From Xenopus tropicalis (taxonomy: Eukaryota > Chordata > Amphibia > Anura > Pipidae), in contig NC_030681.2 of NCBI RefSeq assembly GCF_000004195.4, positions 2,709,482 through 2,773,481 of the forward strand: 64,000 bases of DNA, read 5' to 3'. Of the stretch, positions 27,333 to 39,300 are shown piece by piece (position 1 is the stretch's first letter; the number at the start of each line of letters is the position of its first letter). A model generated the notes under the pieces. That model did no database searches. It had not been told where the DNA came from and saw only the letters and a program-made list of their open reading frames with translations. Both the position numbers and the translations under genes were made by a program.

Positions 27333-30300
27333 GTGAGTGTGTGTAGGCCGTACTGTGAGAGGGTTATAGCCCCGCCCATGCGTTACTGTGCAGCATTGTG
27401 TATATGGAGCTGTAGCCCCGCCCATGCGTTACTGTGCAGCATTGTGTATATGGAGCTTTAGCCCCGCCCATGCGTTACTGTGCAGCATTGTGTATATGGA
27501 GCTGTGGCCCCGCCCATGCGTTACTGTGCAGCATTGTGTATATGGAGCTTTAGCCCCGCCCATGCGTTACTGTGCAGCATTGTGTATATGGAGCTGTAGC
27601 CCCGCCCATGCTTTACTGTGCAGCATTGTCTTTATGGAGCTTTAGCCCCGCCCATGCGTTACTGTGCAGCATTGTGTATATGGAGCTTTAGCCCCGCCCA
27701 TGCGTTACTGTGCAGCATTGTGTATATGGAGCTGTAGCCCCGCCCATGCGTTACTGTGCAGCATTGTGTATATGGAGCTGTGGCCCCGCCCATGCGTTAC
27801 TGTGCAGCATTGTGTATATGGAGCTTTAGCCCCGCCCATGCGTTACTGTGCAGCATTGTGTATATGGAGCTGTGGCCCCGCCCATGCTTTACTGTGCAGC
27901 ATTGTCTTTATGGAGCTTTAGCCCCGCCCATGCTTTACTGTGCAGCATTGTGTATATGGAGCTTTAGCCCCGCCCATGCGTTACTGTGCAGCATTGTGTA
28001 TATGGAGCTGTAGCCCCGCCCATGCGTTACTGTGCAGCATTGTGTATATGGAGCTGTGGCCCCGCCCATGCGTTACTGTGCAGCATTGTGTATATGGAGC
28101 TTTAGCCCCGCCCATGCGTTACTGTGCAGCATTGTGTATATGGAGCTGTGGCCCCGCCCATGCTTTACTGTGCAGCATTGTCTTTATGGAGCTTTAGCCC
28201 CGCCCATGCATTACTGTGCAGCATTGTGTATATGGAGGTTTAGCCCCGCCCATGTGTTACTGTGCAGCATTGTGTATATGGAGCTTTAGCCCCGCCCATG
28301 TGTTACTGTGCAGCATTGTGTATATGGAGCTTTAGCCCCGCCCATGCGTTACTGTGCAGCATTGTGTATATGGAGCTTTAGCCCCGCCCATGCGTTACTG
28401 TGCAGCATTGTGTATATGGAGCTTTAGCCCCGCCCATGCGTTACTGTGCAGCATTGTCCTTATGGAGCTGTAGCCCCGCCCATGTGTTACTGTACAGCAT
28501 TGTATATATAGAGCTGTGGCCCCGCCCATGCGTTACTGTGCAGCATTGTCTTTATGGAGCTTTAGCCCCGCCCATGTGTTACTGTGCAGCATTGTGTATA
28601 TGGAGCTGTAGCCCCGCCCATGCGTTACTGTGCAGCATTGTGTATATGGAGCTGTGGCCCCGCCCATGCGTTACTGTGCAGCATTGTCTTTATGGAGCTT
28701 TAGCCCCGCCCATGTGTTATTGTGCAGCATTGTGTATATGGAGCTGTGGCTCCGCCCCTGCGTTACTGTGCAGCATTGTGTATATGGAGCTGTGGCTCCG
28801 CCCCTGCGTTACTGTGCAGCATTGTGTATATGGAGCTTTAGCCCCGCCCATGCGTTACTGTGCAGCATTGTGTATATGGAGCTTTAGCCCCGCCCATGCG
28901 TTACTGTGCAGCATTGTGTATATGGAGCTTTAGCCCCGCCCATGCGTTATTGTGCAGCATTGTGTATATGGAGCTTTAGCCCCGCCCATGCGTTATTGTG
29001 CAGCATTGTGTATATGGAGCTGTGGCCCCGCCCATGCTTTACTGTGCTGCATTGTATATGTGGAGCTGTGGCCCCGCCCATGCGTTACTGTGCAGCATTG
29101 TGTATATAGAGCTGTGGCCCCGCCCATGCGATACTGTGCAGCATTGTGTATATGGAGCTGTGGCCCCGCCCATGTGTTACTGTGTAGCATTGTATATATG
29201 GAGCTGTGGCCCCGCCCATGCGATACTGTGCAGCATTGTGTATATGGAGCTGTGGCCCCGCCCATGCGTTACTGTGCAGCTTTGTCCTTATGGAGCTGTA
29301 GCCCCACCCATGCGTTACTGTGCAGCTTTGTCCTTATGGAGCTGTAGCCCCGCCCATACGTTACTGTGCAGCATTGTATATATGGAGCTGTAGCCCCACC
29401 CATGCGTTACTGTGCAGCATTGTCCTTATGGAGCTGTAGCCCCACCCATGCATTACTGTGCAGCATTGTCCTTATGGAGCTGTAGCCCCACCCATGCATT
29501 ACTGTGCAGCATTGTCCTTATGGAGCTGTAGCCCCGCCCATGCGTTACTGTGCAGCATTGTATATATGGAGCTGTAGCCCCGCCCATGCATTACTGTGCA
29601 GCATTGTCTATATGGAGCTGTAGCCCCACCCATGCATTACTTTGCAGCATTGTATATATGGAGCTGTAGCCCCACCCATGCATTACTGTGCAGCATTGTC
29701 CTTATGGAGCTGTAGCCCCGCCCATACGTTACTGTGCAGCATTGTATATATGGAGCTGTAGCCCCGCCCATGCATTACTGTGCAGCATTGTCCTTATGGA
29801 GCTGTATCCCCACCCATGCATTACTGTGCAGCATTGTCCTTATGGTGCTGTAGCCCCGCCCATGCGTTACTGTTCAGCATTGTCCTTATGGAGCTGTAGC
29901 CCCGCCCATGCGTTACTGTGCAGCATTGTGTATATGGAGCTTTAGCCCCGCCCATGCGTTATTGTGCAGCATTGTGTATATGGAGCTTTAGCCCCGCCCA
30001 TGCGTTATTGTGCAGCATTGTGTATATGGAGCTGTGGCCCCGCCCATGCTTTACTGTGCTGCATTGTATATGTGGAGCTGTGGCCCCGCCCATGCGTTAC
30101 TGTGCAGCATTGTGTATATAGAGCTGTGGCCCCGCCCATGCGATACTGTGCAGCATTGTGTATATGGAGCTGTGGCCCCGCCCATGTGTTACTGTGTAGC
30201 ATTGTATATATGGAGCTGTGGCCCGCCCATGCGATACTGTGCAGCATTGTGTATATGGAGCTGTGGCCCCGCCCATGTGTTACTGTGCAGCATTGTGTAT

Positions 30301-33300
30301 ATGGAGCTGTGGCCCCGCCCATGCGTTACTGTGCAGCTTTGTCCTTATGGAGCTGTAGCCCCACCCATGCGTTACTGTGCAGCTTTGTCCTTATGGAGCT
30401 GTAGCCCCGCCCATACGTTACTGTGCAGCATTGTATATATGGAGCTGTAGCCCCACCCATGCGTTACTGTGCAGCATTGTCCTTATGGAGCTGTAGCCCC
30501 ACCCATGCATTACTGTGCAGCATTGTCCTTATGGAGCTGTAGCCCCACCCATGCATTACTGTGCAGCATTGTCCTTATGGAGCTGTAGCCCCGCCCATAC
30601 GTTACTGTGCAGCATTGTATATATGGAGCTGTAGCCCCGCCCATGCATTACTGTGCAGCATTGTCTATATGGAGCTTTAGCCCCACCCATGCATTACTGT
30701 GCAGCATTGTATATATGGAGCTGTAGCCCCACCCATGCATTACTGTGCAGCATTGTCCTTATGGAGCTGTAGCCCCGCCCATACGTTACTGTGCAGCATT
30801 GTATATATGGAGCTGTAGCCCCGCCCATGCATTACTGTGCAGCATTGTCCTTATGGAGCTGTAGCCCCGCCCATGCATTACTGTGCAGCATTGTCCTTAT
30901 GGAGCTGTAGCCCCACCCATGCATTACTGTGCAGCATTGTCCTTATGGTGCTGTAGCCCCGCCCATGCGTTACTGTTCAGCATTGTCCTTATGGAGCTGT
31001 AGCCCCACCCATGCATTACTGTGCAGCATTGTCCTTATGGAGCTGTAGCCCCGCCCATACGTTACTGTGCAGCATTGTATATATGGAGCTTTAGCCCCGC
31101 CCATGCATTACTGTGCAGCATTGTCTATATGGAGCTTTAGCCCCACCCATGCATTACTGTGCAGCATTGTATATATGGAGCTGTAGCCCCACCCATGCAT
31201 TACTGTGCAGCATTGTCCTTATGGAGCTGTAGCCCCGCCCATACGTTACTGTGCAGCATTGTATATATGGAGCTGTAGCCCCGCCCATGCATTACTGTGC
31301 AGCATTGTCCTTATGGAGCTGTAGCCCCGCCCATGCATTACTGTGCAGCATTGTCCTTATGGAGCTGTAGCCCCACCCATGCATTACTGTGCAGCATTGT
31401 CCTTATGGTGCTGTAGCCCCGCCCATGCGTTACTGTTCAGCATTGTCCTTATGGAGCTGTAGCCCCGCCCATGTGTTACTGTGCAGCATTGTCCTTATGG
31501 AGCTGTGGGTAAAAAGGGTGAATGTGAGGTTTTTTTTTTTTATGGTGTTGATTTTAAGAATTTACCAAAAAGACAATTGCCCGGATCCTGCCCAGCCAGC
31601 CTGACCCATAAATACAGTTGTAGGGTCCAGACGTGCCATTCAGGGCAATAAAAGGGCAATCAGTTACTCAGCTCCTCCCGTTGCTCCTCCCATGTACTGG
31701 CATCATGCCCCTCCCCCTACATACAGTGTGCCCATTGTTCTCCTGGCCAACTTAGCTCCTTCCATTGTTCTTTTTATCTAAAAGCCTCTCCAACTGCCCC
31801 CGCCGTGCCGGTGTTACTGCCCCCGCCGTGCCGGTGTTGCTGCCCCCGCCGTGCCGGTGTTGCTGCCCCCGCCGTGCCGGTGTTACTGCCCCCGCCGTGC
31901 CGGTGTTACTGCCCCCGCCGTCCCCTATTACTGTCAGGCTTCCCAGGTAGAGCCCCAGCCGCTGATTCTCATAATAGCCCCTTCAGTTGCAATTGGTAAG
32001 TCCATTTACTATTAGGGTGAAGACACACAGAGCTACTTAGTAGCAGCTACTTGTCACGGCTACTAAACGCCAGAAAATCCCCTGCCATAGACAATATTGA
32101 CAATTGCCCCTGCTAAACACACAAACTTGCCTTATTCATCTGCCCCTGGCTTCCTGATATAAAATTACCCCCAGGTCGGGCACATTTATAGGGGTCGGTG
32201 CAGAGGGGGGCCAGTTATTATAGGGGTGTCAGGGCAGGTGTGTGGGAGCTGCACGTTGCACGGACCCCCCAATTATAACTGCATCTGGTATGATTAACCC
32301 CACGCTGAGGGATACGGTTCCGGTGCTGGAATTAGAACCGGATCCGACCAGGTGCATTTCAGAACAAGTAATTTGCTTACGGGGGGGCGGGGTTGTGCTT
32401 ACGGGGGGGCGGGGTTGTGTTTCGCTCTTACCCTGATCTGATTGGATATTGCAGTACGGTTGCCACTAAATGTTCCTTTGATTCCCCGCAGCGCCGCTAC
32501 TCGCCCAGTTACCGTTCCGATAAAGGGGCCGATATCCCTTCGTCCCGAGCGGACCCCCTACAGCTGCCCCCTGAGCACCCCTCCCTGACAAGTCTCAGAG
32601 CTACTGAAGGGTAAGTGTGTGGGAAATGTTTGCGTGGCCATGTTGGTGTAGTGCAACTGCAACTCACTCACCGTGCCGGATGCTGGGGAGGGCGCGGGGC
32701 CCACCAGCAATAAATCCCAAATCCTTCAAAGATTCTGTCAGACTAATTAAACTGCCTTTTATGAGGAGGTGAGCAGGTTTGGCCCCCACTGGTTTGGCCC
32801 CCACTGGCTGGCAGTGTAAAGTCATGGGGTGGGGAGAGGAGGTGAAGGAGCTTAAAGGAACAGTAACACCAAAAAATGAAAGAGCTTTAAAGTAATAAAA
32901 ATATAATGCACTGGTAAAACTGGTGTGTTTGCTACAGTAACACTACTATAATTTATATAATAAGCTGCTGTGTAGCCCCGGGGGCAGCCATTCCTGCACC
33001 GGTACAGCTGGGGTGTTTGCTACAGAAACCCTACTATAGTTTATATAAATACCCCGCTGTGTAGCCCCGGGGGCAGCCATTCAAGCTGGAAAAAAGGAGA
33101 AAAGGCACAGGTTACATAGCAGATAGCAGATAAGTTCTGTAGAATACAATAGTGTTTTATCTGTTATCTGCTATGTGCCTGTGCCTTTTCTCCTTTGAAT
33201 GGCTGCCCCCGGGGCTACACAGCGGGGTATTTATATAAACTATAGTAGGGTTTCTGTAGCAAACACCCCAGCTGTACCAGTGCAGGAATGGCTGCCCCCG

Positions 33301-36300
33301 GGGCTACACAGCGGGGTATTTATATAAACTATAGTAGGGTTTCTGTAGCAAACACCCCAGCTGTACCGGTGCAGGAATGGCTGCCCCCGGGGCTACACAG
33401 CGGGGTATTTATATAAACTATAGTAGGGTTTCTGTAGCAAACACCCCAGCTGTACCAGTGCAGGAACGGCTGCCCCCGGGGCTACACAGCGGGGTATTTA
33501 TATAAACTATAGTAGGGTTTCTGTAGCAAACACCCCAGCTGTACCAGTGCAGGAATGGCTGCCCCCGGGGCTACACAGCGGGGTATTTATATAAACTATA
33601 GTAGGGTTTCTGTAGCAAACACCCCAGCTGTACCAGTGCAGGAACGGCTGCCCCCGGGGCTACACAGCGGGGTATTTATATAAACTATAGTAGGGTTTCT
33701 GTAGCAAACACCCCAGCTGTACCAGTGCAGGAATGGCTGCCCCCGGGGCTACACAGCGGGGTATTTATATAAACTATAGTAGGGTTTCTGTAGCAAACAC
33801 CCCAGCTGTACCGGTGCAGGAATGGCTGCCCCCGGGGCTACACAGCGGGGTATTTATATAAACTATAGTAGGGTTTCTGTAGCAAACACCCCAGCTGTAC
33901 CAGTGCAGGAATGGCTGCCCCCGGGGCTACACAGCGGGGTATTTATATAAACTATAGTAGGGTTTCTGTAGCAAACACCCCAGCTGTACCAGTGCAGGAA
34001 CGGCTGCCCCCGGGGCTACACAGCGGGGTATTTATATAAACTATAGTAGGGTTTCTGTAGCAAACACCCCAGCTGTACCAGTGCAGGAACGGCTGCCCCC
34101 ATGGCTACATAGCAGCTTATTTATATAAATTATAGTAGACTTTCTGAAGTAAACACACAACTTTTACCAGTGCAGGCAGCAGCACATTATATTTTAGTTA
34201 CTTTTATACACTTTCATTTTTTGATGTTACTGTTCCTTTAACCTGAACCCGCCCGCTACCCACAAGCGTTGTGCCGAGGATAAACGGGTATGGGGCCGGC
34301 CCACTCCTACTCCATTTCCAATTGGCTGCTGATCCAAGCTTTGCAGAGAGAAGGGCACCGAATGTTTAGTGATGCCAATGAATTGCACTCTTCTAAATAC
34401 AGAAGGAATGGGCTTTAAACAGTAGAGTTTCAGGCTGATTTATTGAAAATTTCCCCCCAAACCCCACTAGCCCCGCCCATCTGTGCCACTTCCTGCTGCC
34501 TCCTTTCCCAGGATGTGCAGGGGGGGGTGGTGCCACTGTAGGTTGGAACCAATCAGCAGCTAGGCTGACCCGATAGGGAACTGAAGCCTGTCTGTGCTAG
34601 TGTGAGTGCAGGGCTGTGATTGGCTCTCCCCCTCCTACAGGGAACGTTAGGACACGCCCACCCCCCATATGAAACCCAGACAAGGACCTGAGAGGATCTA
34701 TAGGGAGCTCCAATAAAGGGGCCATTGTTACAGATAGGGTTAAAGTTTTTTTTTTTTAAACACTGGGCACATTTGCACCTGGACAGTAACCCATAGCAAC
34801 CAATCAGTGGTTAGATTTTTTGAGCCAGCTGCAGGTTGAACAATGAAAGCAATCATCTGATTGGTTGCCGTGAGTTACTGCCCAGGTGTAAATTTGCCCA
34901 AATGAAACCTAGTAATAACACACAGTGGGTTTAGAACACCAATCACACTGGGCATTTGGGCAATAAAACACTTTTTAGGAAGAAAAATTTTGCATTGACT
35001 TTTTTTGACAGAAGAATAACATGAAACGTTGTATCTTCCCCCGTTGTATCTGTTTTTTTGGCTGTTTTAGGAGGCGGAGCTCCGCAGAGCGATCCCCTGA
35101 TATAAGGGGACTGGGTTCCGGCAATGTTCCTGATAATAAGATGGGCATTTACCAGGGCACTACTGACTCCCAGCTTCGGCCTGGTTATGCCCAAACAATA
35201 CCGGGCCTTCAGGAAGAACTGAGTGAGTTGAGACGCCCCCTAGAGGAACCACTGCCAATGCCCAAGTCCATCCTGAAAAAGCGTGCTGATCCTGAACAGG
35301 CGACTGGGGACCCTAAGGTATGTCCCAATAATATCTGTATGTAGCCAGTACAGTATGGGGGTACAGCTTATTGTGTGCCCAGAACATTCCTTCTCTGTAT
35401 ATTTGTATTTATACATATGGGTAGGGGGTGCCATAGTGTTTCCCTTAGACAGTGCCGTATGGGGGTACAGCTTATTGTGTGCCCAGAACATTCCTTCTCT
35501 GTATATTTGTATTTATACATATGGGTAGGGGGTGCCATAGTGTTTCCCTTAGACAGTACAGTATGGGGGTACAGCTTATTGTGTGCCCAGAACATTCCTT
35601 CTCTGTATATTTGTATTTATACATATGGGTAGGGGGTGCCATAGTGTTTCCCTTAGACAGTACAGTATGGGGGGTACAGCTTATTGTGTGCCCAGAACAT
35701 TCCATCTCTGTATATTTGTATTTATACATATGGGTAGGAGGTGCCATAGTGTTTCCCTTAGACAGTACAGTATGGGGGTACAGCTTATTGTGTGCCCAGA
35801 TCATTCCCTCTCTGTATATTTGTGTTTATACATATGGGTATGGGGTGCCATAGTGTTTCCCTTAGACAGTACAGTATGGGGGTACAGCTTATTGTGTGCC
35901 CAGAACATTCCCTCTCTGTATATTTGTATTTATACAAATGGGTAGGAGGTGCCATAGTGTTTCCCTTAGACAGTACAGTATGGGGGTACAGCTTATTGTG
36001 TGCCCAGAACATTCCTTCTCTGTATATTTGTATTTATACATATGGGTAGGGGGTGCCATAGTGTTTCCTTTAGACAGTACAGTGTGGGGGTACAGCTTAT
36101 TGTGTGCCCAGAACATTCCTTCTCTGTATATTTGTATTTATACATATGGGTAGGAGGTGCCATAGTGTTTCCCTTAGACAGTACAGTATGGGGGTACAGC
36201 TTATTGTGTGCCCAGAACATTCCTTCTCTGTATATTTGTATTTATACATATGGGAAGGGGGTGCCATAGTGTTTCCCTTAGACAGTACAGTATGGGGGTA

Positions 36301-39300
36301 CAGCTTATTGTGTGCCCAGAACATTCCCTCTCTGTATATTTGTATTTATACATATGGGTAGGGGGTGCCATAGTGTTTCCCTTAGACAGTACAGTATGGG
36401 GGTACAGCTTATTGTGTGCCCAGAACATTCCTTCTCTGTATATTTGTATTTATACATATGGGTAGGGGGTGCCATAGTGTTTCCCTTAGACAGTACAGTA
36501 TGGGGGTACAGCTTATTGTGTGCCCAGAACATTCCTTCTCTGTATATTTGTATTTATACATATGGGTAGGGGGTGCCATAGTGTTTCCCTTAGACAGTAC
36601 AGTATGGGGGTACAGCTTATTGTGCGCCCAGAACATTCCCTCTCTGTATATTTGTATTTATACATATGGGTAGGGGGTGTTTCCCTTAGACAGTACAGTA
36701 TGGGGGTACAGCTTATTGTGTGCCCAGAACATTCCTTCTCTGTATATTTGTATTTATACATATGGGAAGGGGGTGCCATAGTGTTTCCCTTAGACAGTAC
36801 AGTATGGGGGTACAGCTTATTGTGTGCCCAGAACATTCCCTCTCTGTATATTTGTATTTATACATATGGGTAGGGGGTGCCATAGTGTTTCCCTTAGACA
36901 GTACAGTATGGGGGTACAGCTTATTGTGTGCCCAGAACATTCCTTCTCTGTATATTTGTATTTATACATATGGGTAGGGGGTGCCATAGTGTTTCCCTTA
37001 GACAGTACAGTATGGGGGTACAGCTTATTGTGTGCCCAGAACATTCCCTCTCTGTATATTTGTATTTATACATATGGGTAGGAGGTGCCATAGTGTTTCC
37101 CTTAGACAGTACAGTATGGGGGTACAGCTTATTGTGTGCCCAGAACATTCCCTCTCTGTATATTTGTATTTATACATATGGGTAGGGGGTGCCATAGTGT
37201 TTCCCTTAGACAGTACAGTATGGGGGTACAGCTTATTGTGTGCCCAGAACATTCCCTCTCTGTATATTTGTATTTATACATATGGGTAGGAGGTGCCATA
37301 GTGTTTCCCTTAGACAGTACAGTATGGGGGTACAGCTTATTGTGTGCCCAGAACATTCCCTCTCTGTATATTTGTATTTATACATATGGGTAGGAGGTGC
37401 CATATTGATTCCATTGAGCTTCACAAAGGGGCATATAATTTTTTAAAATACATTTTCTTTATTGGAATTGTGTTTTTGAACCCTAAACTCACTTTGTTTG
37501 TTTTTGGCAGCAGGCGGCTGGCTATTTAAATAACAAGGATATTCCAATGCTGGGGAGTTTTAGCTCTTCGGAACCCTCTGGGGATTCTGCCGGCAGACCG
37601 GTTGTGCCACAGGGAGCGATCGGCAAACCTATCCAGTCGGACAGTTTGAGCACCAACAGGATGAACATCCCGACTGTGGCCCCAACGGGCAGCAATTCCG
37701 GCCCCTCGTTGTCGGAGAATAAAGCCTCTGGGTTAGGAAATAAAAATGGCAGCCAGTTGTCACATGGTCACAAAATGGAGGATTTCCTGTTCAGCAGCGA
37801 CGCCATGAAACTCTTTTCAGACGCTGCCAATTCTTACAAAACAGCTGAAAGAAAAGATTCTTTTTTGCCGTACGAACCGCCTAAAGACCAGGCCAAAACC
37901 TTATTCCCTGTCCCTGATAAAGTGAAAGAACCCATGGCCGGCCCGAAGAACCAAAGGAACCTTTCAGAAGTAGACGATGAAGAGTTGTTCCTTTACGGTG
38001 ATGAAGAGGTGAAAAAACCAAACGAAGTATCGTCAAAAACTGCCCCTGCCAAAACCCCTCCCACCCCACCGGCAAACAACTCCAATACCCAGGAGTTTGA
38101 GAAGATCCATGATTTACTGAAAACCATTGGTTTGGATATTGGTGTGGCAGAAATTGGCAAACTTGCTGTTCGAACCCAGGAGCGGCTTCATGGTAAGAAA
38201 CCGGCTCCGCCGTCTGCCCAACCGGTGTCCAAACAGCCTCCCCAGGGTGCATCTAAGCAGCTTCCCCAAGCAGCATCCAAACAGTCGCCCGTAGCAACAT
38301 CCAATCAACCGCCCCAGACAGCTTCCCAGCAGCCACTGCAACCAGTGCCCAGTCAACCTTCTAAACAACCCCCAGTGTCTCACCAATTGGCCCAGAAGCC
38401 ATCTCTTCCAGCGCCTCCACAGAAACCTGAGCTCCAGCATAGCGCCTTCGCAGATTCGGGGTCCAAAACTGCTGTATCTGTGCCCGGAGCAAAGGTTAAT
38501 GAAAGAGAGCCTCAGTCGCCCAGAAAAACCAACCAGGTGCCAATGCCCATTCCAGTTGTTAAAGAGAAGGCCCCCCCTGTTCCTGCACCCAAAGTAGAAA
38601 TACCGGTGCCTGCAACCACAGCCAATCTTCAGCCAGAGCCAGCACCTCCCCCTATCAGTCCTTCTCCTATTACCATGTATTCGCCCTACCCACCCCCAGC
38701 TCAGATGGTACCAGGATATGGCATGCCGCCCTCAGTACCTCCCCCCAACTACAACCCCTACAGCCCCTACGTGGCCTACCCAACATCCAGCTGGTCAATG
38801 TACGGCCAAATTCACGCCCCTGCTCACATACCACCTCCGAGCCACATGGTGGTGCCACCTGTTATTCCAAATCTTACCCGCGGCAATCTCCGTATTATCG
38901 AAACAAAAGGAGACATAAAGGTTCCTGGCAAAAGTGAGGCTTCTCCTTCTTCAAGTGCACCAGCAACGTTAACCCCCACCCTTGTAAAACCGGATAAGGA
39001 TCGCAGAAACAAGGAGGCTGAAAAGATGAAGGTGAGCTATACGTCGCTTCTAGGCTGCATTTTATTTCATTCATATCTTCGGAGACCACCGTAGTTCAAC
39101 TGTTTTTATGTAATGGGCCAACTGGCCCTCGAACATCTGTTCTGGACTTGCGAGCCACCTGTTGGACAGTCCAAAGAGCTATAATAACCAGGAATGATGG
39201 TACAGAGCAGGGACATACAGCTCTATTGAGAGGTCCTGTTATGGGGCAGGAAGGGTAAAGTAGACTGGGCCTCCATTTGTATATCTTAGAATTTCTGATT

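Noticed and set aside
27015..27425. 136-codon Gly/Ala-rich frame on the minus strand
   Set aside because: Antisense shadow of the Arg/Ser-rich znf318 exon 1.
35240..37446. Dozens of 75-120-codon frames every 104 bp on both strands
   Set aside because: Shadows of the 104-bp array in znf318 intron 3.
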